A program made the position numbers and the translations under genes. Under the pieces are notes generated by a model that saw nothing but the letters and a program-made list of their open reading frames with translations, was not told the origin of the DNA and did no database searches. A DNA stretch of 64,000 nucleotides. Origin: CBDAQA01 sp965247815. Its GTDB lineage: Bacteria; Planctomycetota; Phycisphaerae; Tepidisphaerales; Tepidisphaeraceae. The stretch's first letter is position 1. The number at the start of each line of letters is the position of its first letter. Location of the stretch: positions 62,001-126,000 of the forward strand of contig CBDFHW010000006.1 of the NCBI GenBank assembly GCA_965247815.1, in the 5' to 3' direction. Shown piece after piece: positions 1 to 8,968 of the stretch.

Positions 1-443
1 ATGACATTTATAACTATTATGTGACGCATTCGACCTGCACGTATCAGACCGAGCCGGACCCGATCGAGGTCCGGCGGGCGTGGTTTTCTGCGCGGGGGGT
101 GGAGCACCCGGTGACGGTGGCCGAACTGGACGGCGTGGTCGTCGCGTGGGGGGCGTTGTCGCGGTTTCATCCGCGGGCGGCGTACCGGCGGACGGTGGAG
201 AATGCCGTGTACGTCCATCACGCGCATCACGGTCGGGGGATAGGCCGGGCGGTGCTGGCGGATCTATTACTGCGGGCGAAGTCGCTGGACCATCACACGG
301 TGATCGCGTTGGTGTCGGCCGAGCAGACCGCGAGCCTGGCGCTGCACGAGAAGGCGGGATTCGTGCGCGCGGGGCGATTGTCTCAAGCCGGTTTCAAGTT
401 CGACCAGTGGCTGGACGTGGTTTATCTGCAGAAAATGCTGTGA
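1..443 (+). CDS. GNAT-family N-acetyltransferase, 5'-truncated by window edge
   Basis: The reading frame is open from base 3 and continues upstream of the window, giving D-I-Y-N-Y-Y before the first possible GTG start at 21. GNAT proteins of the phosphinothricin/amino-acid acetyltransferase type carry an IYN..V segment at this place, so the GTG is probably internal. The acetyl-CoA binding loop is visible as HHGRGIGRAVL, followed by the SAEQTASLALHEKAGF segment typical of the family C-terminal half. The predicted role is cytoplasmic acetyl-CoA-dependent acetylation of an amine; the substrate cannot be told from sequence. It converges on the next gene with only 3 bp between stop codons. Confidence 0.85.
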   Translation, partial: DIYNYYVTHSTCTYQTEPDPIEVRRAWFSARGVEHPVTVAELDGVVVAWGALSRFHPRAAYRRTVENAVYVHHAHHGRGIGRAVLADLLLRAKSLDHHTVIALVSAEQTASLALHEKAGFVRAGRLSQAGFKFDQWLDVVYLQKML

Positions 444-446
444 AGC

Positions 447-743
447 TCAGTGCTCGTCCAGCGATTCGCCACGCTCGCGGACGAGGTCTTCTACGAACGT
501 TTTGTTGTCGTCGGCGACGAAAAAGAAGAGCGCGAAGTCGGCGAGCTTGATAACCAAGTCAGAATCGCCATCCGTATTGCAGCCGCCCAGCGCGATTCGT
601 TCGATGTCGGACTCGTGTTGCCGCATGTACTGGGTAATCTGTTCCATTCGCGCGTCGAAACGGAGGATCAATTCGCGCCGAAGCCGGCGCATGTCCTCTT
701 CGCTCAACCCTGAAGCTAATTCGCGGATCTCTTCGTCGGTCAT
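447..743 (-). CDS. Small acidic protein of unknown function
   Basis: 98 aa from the ATG at 743, preceded by an AAGGGG ribosome-binding site about 6 nt upstream; a longer start 30 nt upstream lacks this support. The protein begins MTDEEIRELASGLSEEDMRRL, is charged and probably helical in its first half, and has a hydrophobic LADFALFFFVADD stretch near the C-terminus. I do not recognise a family. It lies downstream of dnaE on the same strand with a gap of about 100 bp, so it could be cotranscribed with dnaE. Confidence 0.6.
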   Translation of the reverse strand: MTDEEIRELASGLSEEDMRRLRRELILRFDARMEQITQYMRQHESDIERIALGGCNTDGDSDLVIKLADFALFFFVADDNKTFVEDLVRERGESLDEH

Positions 744-843
744 GAACAACCCCTTACGTATGTTGGTCCTCAATTCATCTTACACCGTGCCCGGTGAAAA
801 AAGGGACCCTAACCCGGGGGGTAGTTCAAAATTTTAGCAATAA

Positions 844-3800
844 TCAGTCTGAGGCCTCCAATTCTGCATCTATTGCAGCCTCGGCCATGATGGGAATGGG
901 GATCTCGTCCGCGGGCTCGTCTTTGAATAACCGCTGTTGTTCGAGACGTTTACGACGCTTGCTGCCCGCGCCGGCGAGGTCGACGCTGTTGTTCCCGAGC
1001 AGCTGCTCGAGATCCCCCACCAGCAGCGGCGTCGGTTTGACGGCATGCTGGCGGTCGATCTGCATCGTGACTTTTCCAGTCGGCGTATTGACCTGGAAAT
1101 AGACCGGCGACCCGCCTTTGTGTTTGGCCAGCAAGGGGGGGATGTCCGCGATCATTTTCGCGTCGTGCCGGGTCCCGTCCAGCTTGATCGCGACCGCCGT
1201 CGTCAACCGGGCGACGGCGTCCGCCAGTGGGATCACTTCGTTGACCATCAGACTGGGGATCTCGCGCTTTTTGTCGACCTTCCCTTTGACGAACACGATC
1301 GAATCGGTCGCGACGGCGGTCGGGTATTTCGCGGTCACTTCGGCGAAGGTCTCGGCGAACATCGTGCCGTCGATCTGCCCGTCGAGGTCTTCCATGGTGA
1401 TGATCGCCATCGGCATGCCGGCCGACCGGCCGTTCTTGGTGACGACTTTTTTCACCCGGCTGATCATCCCCCCGATCATCACCTCGGTGCCCTCGGTGAG
1501 CAGCATCGCCTCTTTGGTGCTGGCGGTGGTGTACCGCTCGATGGCGGCCTGCTGCTCGGTCAACGGATGGCTGCTGATGTAAAAACCGAGAAGTTCCTTC
1601 TCAAATTTGAGCAGCTCGGAATTTTCGAATTCGTCGACATCGGGCAGGGACGACCCCATGGTCTGCGCCATCGACGGCGCGGCGGGCCCCCCGCCGCCGA
1701 ACATGCTCATCTGCCCGCTGCGGCGGTCGTTCTGGGTCTGCTGGCCCATCTCGACCGCCCGGTCGAGGATCTGCACGAGCTGCGCCCGCTTGGCTTTCAT
1801 CGAATTAAACGCGCCACATTTCACAAGGGCTTCGATGGTGCCCCGCGTCACTTGCCGGAGATCGATCCGTTCGCAGAAGTCGTACAGGTTGGCGTACAGG
1901 CCTTTGTCGGTCCGGTTCAGGCTTATCGCCTCGACCGCTTTTTCACCGACGCCCCGCACGGCGGCGAGCCCGAAACGAATGACGCCTTCCATTTTAGGTT
2001 TGGCCTTGCGACCCTTGGTAGCCTTGCCGGCCCGGCCCTCCGGGCCGCCGCTAAACGGTTCGTCGGTGTACACCGGCGTGAAATCCTTGTCCGACACGTT
2101 CACGTCCGGCGGGAGCACGCGGATGCCTTTGCTGCCGTCAGCCAGCGTCATCCGCCGGCATTCTTCGATGTACTCGACCACCTTTTCGGTCGAGCCCATT
2201 TCAAACGTCAGCACCGCCGACATGTATTCCACCGGGTGGTACATCTTCATGTAAGCCGTTTGAAACGCGACGATCGCGTACCGCGTGCTGTGCGAGTTAT
2301 GTACGACCAACCCGTCGGCAACAAAGTTGTGATCCACTTCTACGGTCAGGTCATATGTGTCTTGAACGCCTTTGGGTTCCAACGACACAACGCGGTCCCA
2401 GAACAGGTCGGAGTTGGCGATGTTAGAAAGCCGACTCGATGCGAAAAATTTGGCAAGCTTGTTCAACGTGGACCGACGGAACCCGCGATTCAGTGCCGAG
2501 CCGGCACCGGTGAACTCTTTCATTGACACACCGGACCTGGCTTGGAGTTCACGCCATGTCAGCTTGGCGGCGCGGCGTTCCTCGTCGACCCAGATCCGCA
2601 CCTCTGCCGGGATGGTGTCCTTGCTGGTCCGGTCAGATGACACCGCAGATACCCATGCGGTCAGTTGTGCGAGTTGCGGCTCGCGACCGAGACAGTGCGG
2701 CCCAACGCGGTCGATGAACGTTTGGATCGATCCCGAGCCGAGCAGGTGAACGGTAAAACCCGGAACGTCTGTGCCTCGATATTTGAACGCCTTGCGGTGA
2801 ACACCGCTGACAATGCCGAGGCGAAGCAGCAGCGTCTGCACGTCTTTGGCCAACTGCTCGGAACTGGTCGCGTAGAACGGGACGGCTTGAGTCGCGTTGG
2901 CGAGGAAGCCGTCACCGGCCCAGAGCCGACCGAGGAACAACTCCAGGTCGGCGTCGCATAGCGTGAAGACTTTGTCCGGCACGTGCTTACCGGTCGCAGT
3001 GAGCCCGACGATTTTCAACGCCTGAGCCCAGAGGAAAGCGCCGCACCGGTTTTGAATTGCCGCAACGGCAGTCGAGGTGTCAGTCGATGGCGACGGACGG
3101 CCCGGCCCGTTCCAGGGCTTTTGCCCGGGCTGGAAGCGTGTGTCACGTCCGGTCGACAGGCACACTTCCAATCGCCGACCGCCGGGCCGGGCCCAGGTCC
3201 GCGCCACCGTGTTGGGAAACTGACCGGCGGCGGCGGCGAAGTCGGCGACCAGCTTCGGCTCGTCGCCGTAAAAATACAGGCACGTCGGATGGCAGGTGTT
3301 TCCCTCGGCGATTAGCCCGGCGAGCACGATCAGTTCGTGCTTCGGCCAGGACGTCGTCGCCGCGACGTCCATTCGCCGTGGTAACCCGACCCAGTCGCCG
3401 AGGTCCAAATCACCGAGGTTGGTCCAACCGTTCAAAGTTCGTAACGGGTGGTTGCTAGTGGCGGTGATCACCTTGCCTTGCGCGGTGCGTAACTGAGTGA
3501 CCGGCTTTCGGCCGTTCCACACCACATCGGTCACCCGGCGGGGTTTGAGCTTGCCGTCGTCACCGAGCGCATGTACCGTGAAGTTCACGCCCGCACCGCA
3601 GTTCTCGTGGAACAGTTGCTTGACCGTCGCCCGCCGACCCGTAACGGCGTCTAGCACCACTGTCTCACCAACCACGCATTTATTAAACCCGTACCCACCG
3701 AACTTCAGGATCAGGTCGAAGATCTCCTCGGCTTTTTCCTGACCGACGCCCTTGGCCATCGTGCCCTTGATAAACTCGGGCTTGAATTTGGCGATCACGT

Positions 3801-6009
3801 CGACGGTCTTCTTGCTGATGGCCTTGATCAGCTTATATGCATTAGCCAGATCGATCCCACCGAGTTGGTTGAAGATCTGCATAACCTGTTCTTGGTAAAC
3901 CATAATTCCGTACGTCTCGGCCAGGATGGCATCCATGATCGGGTGGACTTGCGGGACCGGTTCCTTGCCGTGCTTGCGGGCGCAGTACGTCGGGATCAGT
4001 TCCATCGGACCGGGGCGGTACAGCGCGTTGGCGGCGATCAGGTCTTCGATTCGGTCGGGGACCATCTTCATCAGCAGGTCCTGCATGCCGCCGGATTCGA
4101 ACTGGAACACGCCGCGGGTCTCGCCTCGTTGGAACAGCTTGAAGACGGTCTGGTCGACGAGGTCGACTTTGTCGATGTCGACCCGGCCTTTTTCGTCCAG
4201 CGGCGGCGGGGTCTGATTCGCGGCCCACTGCACCGGGCGGATCGACCGGGTCTGCATTTCCAGGTCGATCGACCGCGTGAGCGTGGTCAGGGTGCGGAGG
4301 CCGAGGAAGTCCATCTTCAGCAGGCCGCACTTCTCGGCGATCGGGCCTTCGAACTGGGTCAGCACGTTGCCGTCGCTGTCGCGGTACAACGGCACCACTT
4401 CGTCCAGCGGCATGTCGGCGATGATCACGCCGGCGGCGTGGCAGCCGGCGTTGCGGCACATGCCCTCTAGCTTCAACGCCAGGTCGATCACCTGCTTGAT
4501 CGTCCCGCTAGTGTTGTACAGCTCGGACAACTCGGGCACGCGGTCGAGCGCCTGCTTCAGCTTAATGCCGGGCGGAACGCTGGGGATCAGTTTCGTTAGC
4601 CGGTCGATTTCCGCCAGCGGCACGCCGAGCACCCGGCCGACGTCTTTGCACGCTGCTTTGGCGGCGAGCGTTCCGAACGTGATGATCTGAGCGACGTGGC
4701 CGTATTTATTGCGGACGTATTCGATGACTTTCTGCCGGCCGTCCTGGCAGATGTCGATATCGATATCCGGCATCTCGCTTCGGCTGGGGTCCATGAACCG
4801 TTCGAACAGCAGCTGATACTTGATCGGGTCGACGTTGCAGAGCCCCAGCAGGTACCCCACCATCGTGCCGACACCCGACCCTCTGGCCCCGACGGGGATG
4901 CCGTTGTCGCGGGCGAAGTTGCAGAAGTCCCAGACGATTAGGAAGTACGAGCAGAAGTTTTTCTTGATGATGACCGACAGTTCGTATTCCAACCGTTGCC
5001 GAACGGCCGGCTCGACTTCGGTGGTGCCGTACCGCCAGATCAAGCCGTCTTCGCAGAGCTGGGCGAGATACCGGGCATCGTCCTTGGGCGCGGGTTGATC
5101 GGTGGCTTCGGCGAGCGTTTCGGTGTTCCGCAGCTTGTCAGCCGGCACGCGGTAGACCGGTGCGTACCGCTTGGAAAAATCCAGTTCCAGATTGCACATC
5201 CCGGCGATTCGGGTCGTGTTCTCGATCGCCTGGTCGTAGTTTCCCAGCGCCTCGCGCATCTCGTCGGGGCTTTTGAGATACAGCTGCGTCGGATACTTCA
5301 TCCGCCCTTCGTCGGCCACCAGCTTGCCCATGCTGATGCAGCACAACACGTCGTGCGCGAAGTGATCGTCCTTGGTTAAGAAGTGCACGTCATTGGTCGC
5401 GACCAGCCCGATGCCGGTCTTGCGCGCCAGCTCGGCAAGCTCGGGGTTCACCTCGTTCTGTTCTTTGATGTGGTTCTGCACCTCGATGAAGAACCGGTCG
5501 GGCCCGAAGATCTCCAGATACGTCTCGGCGACCTGCTTGGCCTCGGCCATCTTCTGCCGGCGTAAAAACGCCGACGGAATCTCCCCGCCCAGGCACGCGC
5601 TGGTGGCGATCAATCCCTTGCTGTGCTCCCGCAGAATCTCGCGGTCGATCCGCGGCTTGTAATAAAATCCTTCACGGTACGCCCGGCTGCTTAGCTTCAG
5701 CAGGTTGTGGTACCCCTGCAGGTTCTCGGCCAGCAACAACAGATGGTAAGCCGTCTCGCCCGGCACGCCGCTGCGGTCCCGGCGGTCGCCCGGCGCCATG
5801 TACGCTTCCATCCCCAGGATCGGCTTGATGCCTTCTTTTTTGCATTCGTTGAAGAACTCGACCACGCCAAACATGCACCCGTGGTCGGTGATCGCCAGGC
5901 TGTCCATGCCCAGCGCCTTGGCCCGCTTGACCAGATCAGGAATGCGATTCGCCCCGTCGAGCAGGGAATAGTGCGTATGAACGTGCAGGTGCGTGAAAGG
6001 TCCAGCCAT
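844..6009 (-). CDS. dnaE: DNA polymerase III alpha subunit containing an in-frame intein
   Basis: Catalytic subunit of the replicative polymerase. 1721 codons from the ATG at 6009 (a TTG one codon earlier is also open). The N-terminal PHP domain starts HLHVHTHYSLLDGA. The polymerase active-site segment PDIDIDICQDGR is present. A helix-hairpin-helix (AAVRGVGEKAVEAI) and an OB-fold region follow in the C-terminal third. Residues 778-1238 are an intein (listed separately) placed between GFNK and SHST, a highly conserved part of the polymerase. Without it the protein is about 1260 aa, within the normal range for DnaE-type PolIIIalpha. Upstream there is 0.9 kb of non-coding DNA; the small gene at 447-743 follows. 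Splicing is predicted to be needed for activity. Confidence 0.97.
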   Translation of the reverse strand: MAGPFTHLHVHTHYSLLDGANRIPDLVKRAKALGMDSLAITDHGCMFGVVEFFNECKKEGIKPILGMEAYMAPGDRRDRSGVPGETAYHLLLLAENLQGYHNLLKLSSRAYREGFYYKPRIDREILREHSKGLIATSACLGGEIPSAFLRRQKMAEAKQVAETYLEIFGPDRFFIEVQNHIKEQNEVNPELAELARKTGIGLVATNDVHFLTKDDHFAHDVLCCISMGKLVADEGRMKYPTQLYLKSPDEMREALGNYDQAIENTTRIAGMCNLELDFSKRYAPVYRVPADKLRNTETLAEATDQPAPKDDARYLAQLCEDGLIWRYGTTEVEPAVRQRLEYELSVIIKKNFCSYFLIVWDFCNFARDNGIPVGARGSGVGTMVGYLLGLCNVDPIKYQLLFERFMDPSRSEMPDIDIDICQDGRQKVIEYVRNKYGHVAQIITFGTLAAKAACKDVGRVLGVPLAEIDRLTKLIPSVPPGIKLKQALDRVPELSELYNTSGTIKQVIDLALKLEGMCRNAGCHAAGVIIADMPLDEVVPLYRDSDGNVLTQFEGPIAEKCGLLKMDFLGLRTLTTLTRSIDLEMQTRSIRPVQWAANQTPPPLDEKGRVDIDKVDLVDQTVFKLFQRGETRGVFQFESGGMQDLLMKMVPDRIEDLIAANALYRPGPMELIPTYCARKHGKEPVPQVHPIMDAILAETYGIMVYQEQVMQIFNQLGGIDLANAYKLIKAISKKTVDVIAKFKPEFIKGTMAKGVGQEKAEEIFDLILKFGGYGFNKCVVGETVVLDAVTGRRATVKQLFHENCGAGVNFTVHALGDDGKLKPRRVTDVVWNGRKPVTQLRTAQGKVITATSNHPLRTLNGWTNLGDLDLGDWVGLPRRMDVAATTSWPKHELIVLAGLIAEGNTCHPTCLYFYGDEPKLVADFAAAAGQFPNTVARTWARPGGRRLEVCLSTGRDTRFQPGQKPWNGPGRPSPSTDTSTAVAAIQNRCGAFLWAQALKIVGLTATGKHVPDKVFTLCDADLELFLGRLWAGDGFLANATQAVPFYATSSEQLAKDVQTLLLRLGIVSGVHRKAFKYRGTDVPGFTVHLLGSGSIQTFIDRVGPHCLGREPQLAQLTAWVSAVSSDRTSKDTIPAEVRIWVDEERRAAKLTWRELQARSGVSMKEFTGAGSALNRGFRRSTLNKLAKFFASSRLSNIANSDLFWDRVVSLEPKGVQDTYDLTVEVDHNFVADGLVVHNSHSTRYAIVAFQTAYMKMYHPVEYMSAVLTFEMGSTEKVVEYIEECRRMTLADGSKGIRVLPPDVNVSDKDFTPVYTDEPFSGGPEGRAGKATKGRKAKPKMEGVIRFGLAAVRGVGEKAVEAISLNRTDKGLYANLYDFCERIDLRQVTRGTIEALVKCGAFNSMKAKRAQLVQILDRAVEMGQQTQNDRRSGQMSMFGGGGPAAPSMAQTMGSSLPDVDEFENSELLKFEKELLGFYISSHPLTEQQAAIERYTTASTKEAMLLTEGTEVMIGGMISRVKKVVTKNGRSAGMPMAIITMEDLDGQIDGTMFAETFAEVTAKYPTAVATDSIVFVKGKVDKKREIPSLMVNEVIPLADAVARLTTAVAIKLDGTRHDAKMIADIPPLLAKHKGGSPVYFQVNTPTGKVTMQIDRQHAVKPTPLLVGDLEQLLGNNSVDLAGAGSKRRKRLEQQRLFKDEPADEIPIPIMAEAAIDAELEASD
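2296..3678 (-). other. DnaE intein with LAGLIDADG homing endonuclease (intein-coding segment)
   Basis: 461 codons inside dnaE. The splicing blocks are all visible: Cys at position 1 (CVVGETVVLD), a block B TxxH as TSNH around residues 74-77, a C-terminal block VEVDHNFVADGLVVHN ending His-Asn, and Ser as the +1 extein residue. Between them are two LAGLIDADG-type motifs, VLAGLIAEG at about residue 118 and FLGRLWAGDGF further on, so this is a full-size intein with endonuclease domain, not a mini-intein. Both endonuclease motifs keep an acidic residue, suggesting it may still be active. The insertion point is K|S of GFNK|SHS, three residues downstream of the split cyanobacterial DnaE intein site (Y|CFNK). 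Confidence 0.95.
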
Positions 6010-6427
6010 CAACGCATTTTAGACCGTCCGAGGCGACCCGAACAGTAGCCGAATCTTTGATAACAACTTGTCCACCGGTTCAGGGCAGAATTCTGTAACC
6101 CGGCGGAGACGCTGGGCTCGATGGTGCCGGTGTGATTAAAGGTTTTTTTTCGCAGGTGGCGGCCCGAGCTCTTGGGGATTTTTCCGCCCGTTGACTTGCG
6201 GGCGCTGTCTATTGCTGGTCAAAAGTGGTCGGGAGGGCTCTGTAGAAAACCCACATTAAGGCCAAAGCCAGACCCATTTGATTTACCCGAGGCAGCGGGA
6301 TGACCGTCGAATAGTCGGTTGAAGCGCACGGCTCTGAGTCAGCGACAGATTTATTTCGCAACCGGGGGCTCTGCCCCCAAGACCCCCGCCTCGATAGCCT
6401 CTTCCGCCAGTGGGCGGTGGTCTTTCT

Positions 6428-6514
6428 AAAGGGGACATCACTCAATATCCGTTTTCCAGCAATAGCGGTCGCCTATGTATGACGAATTTCTTACAAATGA
6501 GTGATGTCCCCTTT
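6428..6514. mobile_element. 87-bp inverted-repeat element, copy 1
   Basis: The arms aaaggggacatcactca (6428-6444) and its exact reverse complement (6498-6514) bound a 53-bp interior. The same element recurs at 8181-8267 with only one interior difference seen. The arms resemble transposon ends, and the size fits a REP/MITE-like non-autonomous element. No target duplication is clear. Confidence 0.75.
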
Positions 6515-6553
6515 TGCGTTTCTCCCCTTTTGCGTTTCCCCTTTTGCGTTTCC
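6508..6553. repeat. Tandem repeat, unit ttttgcgtttctcccc, about 3 copies
   Basis: The TTTTGCGTTTC core starts at 6512, 6528 and 6542, a period of 16 then 14 bp. The array begins inside the right arm of the 87-bp element and looks like an expansion of its end. The same unit occurs five times after the copy at 8181-8267. Confidence 0.85.
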
Positions 6554-6911
6554 AAAAGTCAGCAGATGTCGCGGTGAACCAAGAGGCAACTGCGAAATTT
6601 TTAATATTATTGTGTTGACAATATATTACTAATTGATAGAAGTATTGAACCGAAAAAGTCAATTTTGTTTTAAGCGAAAAAACGCTTAAAAGGTCAATTC
6701 GTTGAGCTTGGTCACGTAAGTTTACGAAGAGCCGTCATTTTTTTTGGGGCCGCCCTGCGACAACGCAACGGTTCCAATCGGCTGCCATTTCTCTGCGGTT
6801 TCGCTTTGATTTTGCGTCGTCTGATCAGTTGACGGCTTTCCCACCAAGCCGGTTCTGGTGGCATTTCTTTCGTGTCGGCTTTCGCTACACGAGGTTTGAA
6901 AGGACAGTCCT

Positions 6912-7721
6912 ATGCTCCGCTCCAACACTTTGGTTTCCTGCCGTTCGACGGTCGTCACCCGGTCGAAAGGGTTCACGCGGATCCGCGTGGCCGCCCTGAT
7001 GGTCGCCGCCGGCGTTGTCGAAGCGACTTCCGTGGATGCTTCACCTTTAACCGGTTCCGGTCCTAATCTGCTCGGGCCCACGCCGACCGCGCTTGCGTCA
7101 ATTCCTATTGCAAATCCCGTCGTAACCGGCCCGAACACGGGTCCGTTTTCGGGCACATGGGTCGGTAGTTCCCCGACCGCCGCGGCCGCCTGGAACAGCG
7201 GTGGTTTCACTGGAACCGGACCCTTCTCTTACAGCGGTGGTCCTTTCGGAACAACCGTCATGAAGTTCGCCAGCATGACCGGCGGTAACCTGCCCGCCGG
7301 CACCTACGTCTTTTTAGGGGACCTCGATTCGGGATCGGGTCCGGAAAGCTTCAACATCCAGGCGTTCGATTCCTCCCACGTCCCGGTTTCCTCCGCCTGG
7401 CTCGATTCCGCGGTTTCTATTTACGGTTCAGGCGTCGGCCCCGGGGGCCTGCCGGCCGTCACGGACGCCCCCTCGTGGTCCTACAACTCCGGCACCGCGA
7501 CCTATCGATTCGACGGTAGCGGTGTCCCGGGAAACCCTGCCGTCGCCCTGCTGTTGCCGACTAATCAAGGCGTCGCCGAACTCGACATCATCCGTGATAC
7601 AAGTGCTGCCAGCCTCGCGCTGCAAGCTCCGGCTTCGGTCCCCGAACCGGCCACGCTGGGCATTCTTGGTCTCTCAGGTCTTTTCCTGGGATTCGCCGGT
7701 CGGCGCCGCAAGTCTCGCTGA
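6912..7721 (+). CDS. PEP-CTERM sorting-domain secreted protein
   Basis: 269 aa. A hydrophobic segment at about residues 24-40 (RVAALMVAAGVVEATSVDA) follows a basic N-terminus and looks like an export signal. The C-terminus is a classic PEP-CTERM: VPEPATLGILGLSGLFLGFA followed by GRRRKSR. Such proteins are processed by an exosortase (EpsH/XrtA type) at the cell envelope. The body is rich in Gly, Ser, Thr and Pro without a recognised catalytic motif, so it is probably a structural or surface protein. The start has a modest AAAGGA site upstream. It stands alone between repeat-rich regions. Confidence 0.85.
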   Translation: MLRSNTLVSCRSTVVTRSKGFTRIRVAALMVAAGVVEATSVDASPLTGSGPNLLGPTPTALASIPIANPVVTGPNTGPFSGTWVGSSPTAAAAWNSGGFTGTGPFSYSGGPFGTTVMKFASMTGGNLPAGTYVFLGDLDSGSGPESFNIQAFDSSHVPVSSAWLDSAVSIYGSGVGPGGLPAVTDAPSWSYNSGTATYRFDGSGVPGNPAVALLLPTNQGVAELDIIRDTSAASLALQAPASVPEPATLGILGLSGLFLGFAGRRRKSR

Positions 7722-8180
7722 TCGGGTCGGGCCCGTGCGTCGCCGGACAAGACGACCGAGCAACGGCTTTACAATAGAGCAACGACGCCGTTCTATTGCC
7801 GCGTGCCTCGGCAAGGGCCAGAGTTCTACCTCATCGACCGCTTGCATCGCTTTCGTTTTCAGTTCGTGTGGAATTCGGTCGCGACCGTAGCTTCGTATCT
7901 GCGGTCGCGACCTGCCGGTGATTGCATAGGGTGCACCGCCGCTGGTGCATCGCCGCCCGCTTCCGCGCGCTCGACCCTCCGATGCATGATTAAGCCATGT
8001 AGGGTTGGCGTATTCGCCCACCCTACACGGCTCCGCGCTCCAGCGCGCGTTGTGATCGCTCGCGCCAACCGTGGTCTTTCTAAAGGGAACATCACTCAAT
8101 ATCCGTTTTCCAGCAATAGCGGTCGCCTATGTATGACGAATTTCTTACAAATGAGAGACTATTCTAAAGGGGACTATTCT

Positions 8181-8267
8181 AAAGGGGACATCACTCAATA
8201 TCCGTTTTCCAGCCATAGCGGTCGCCTATGTATGACGAATTTCTTACAAATGAGTGATGTCCCCTTT
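8181..8267. mobile_element. 87-bp inverted-repeat element, copy 2
   Basis: Same 17-bp arms as copy 1 (8181-8197 and 8251-8267). The interior differs from copy 1 at one position (cagcc against cagca). The left arm's outer part (ctattctaaagggga) is tandemly duplicated just upstream, and a degenerate third copy lies at about 8091-8155. Confidence 0.75.
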
Positions 8268-8345
8268 TCCTTTTGCGTTTCTCCCCTTTTGCGTTTCTCC
8301 CCTTTTGCGTTTCTCCCCTTTTGCGTTTCTCCCTTTTGCGTTTCC
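8268..8345. repeat. Tandem repeat, unit ttttgcgtttctcccc, 5 copies
   Basis: Cores start at 8271, 8287, 8303, 8319 and 8334: period 16, the last 15. It is directly adjacent to the right arm of the 87-bp element, as in copy 1. There are no spacers between units, so it is not a CRISPR. Confidence 0.9.
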
Positions 8346-8425
8346 CAAGACAACCGTTCGACGCGACGCGGGGCCGTCCACAGCATTGGTTGGTTATACC
8401 GTGCTTCCAACCGCCGCGAGACGCG

Positions 8426-8968
8426 CTACCCGATAGCGAGCGACTTCCGAGTGAGTTCACCACGCCGATCATAGTCGGAACCAATTTCCTCTTCGAGGCT
8501 AAAGACCTCCACCAGATGCGTGAAGCCGACCGCCTTTGCCGCCGCCACCAAACTCTCGTAAGCGCGCTCGCCATGCCGATGGAACTCAGACTGGATGAGT
8601 GAAAAGAACAGCCAGAAATAAAGGCCTTGTTCTGACCGCGCAACAAGCGAGGCTTTGGGGCCATCACCGTCGTCGGCATACATCATGTGCCAATAGTGCA
8701 AGCGATCCGGACCTTTGACGCAGTAGACAATCTCGAAAGCGTGTCCATCTCCGACTTCATGTTCCCATAGTGCGGCAGCTGTCTCGCCATCGAGTTCCGG
8801 CAGCGCCCCGACTTGGTCCAGATTTAAGCCGAACGATTTCCGCCGTTGGTCAACTTGCAACGGCTCGCATTGTGCTTGGAATGCTTCATGCGGGAGATTG
8901 CCGTCAGCCATGCCGATCAGTCTTGGTGGAACGCCCCACACGTGTAGTTGTTCAAGGCGGTTCCCCAT
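8426..8968 (-). CDS. Conserved-looking hypothetical protein
   Basis: 180 aa from the ATG at 8968. The frame is open to 9106, but the upstream part reads like chance translation (Arg/Pro-rich) and lacks a ribosome-binding site. The protein has an aromatic-rich middle (ALWEHEVGDGHAFEIVYCV, LHYWHMMYADDGDG, GLYFWLFFSLIQSEF) and an acidic C-terminal half. I do not recognise the family and see no signal peptide or membrane segment. It is isolated, between repeats and the riboswitch region. Confidence 0.55.
   Translation of the reverse strand: MGNRLEQLHVWGVPPRLIGMADGNLPHEAFQAQCEPLQVDQRRKSFGLNLDQVGALPELDGETAAALWEHEVGDGHAFEIVYCVKGPDRLHYWHMMYADDGDGPKASLVARSEQGLYFWLFFSLIQSEFHRHGERAYESLVAAAKAVGFTHLVEVFSLEEEIGSDYDRRGELTRKSLAIG

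Larger units (their letters stand above)
6010..6911. other. Intergenic region with palindromic elements, no gene seen
   Basis: 900 bp without a supported gene. It holds a G/C hairpin of the form gggggctctgccccc near 6366-6380, the 87-bp inverted-repeat element at 6428-6514 and its tandem 16-bp tail to about 6553. From about 6590 to 6690 there is an AT-rich stretch that includes ttgaca at 6615-6620. No good -10 box at the right spacing was found, so I do not call a promoter. Short ORFs here look random. Confidence 0.6.
7722..8425. other. Repeat-rich intergenic region, no gene seen
   Basis: It holds a hairpin at 7993-8032 (gtagggttggcg / cgcccaccctac), a degenerate copy of the 87-bp element at about 8091-8155 whose right arm is truncated, a tandem ctattctaaagggga pair at 8159-8185, the intact element at 8181-8267 and a 16-bp tandem array to 8345. 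Overlapping short ORFs merely translate these repeats. Confidence 0.7.

Noticed and set aside
937..2526. 529-aa open frame on the plus strand opposite dnaE
   Set aside because: Antisense shadow of a clear dnaE reading frame; Arg/His/Gly-rich, no ribosome site, no family resemblance.
6615..6643. Sigma-70 promoter with ttgaca at 6615
   Set aside because: No convincing -10 hexamer at 16-18 bp spacing, and it lies nearly 300 bp from the next gene.
8261..8345. Possible CRISPR-like array
   Set aside because: Units of 16 bp follow one another with no spacers; it is a plain tandem repeat.
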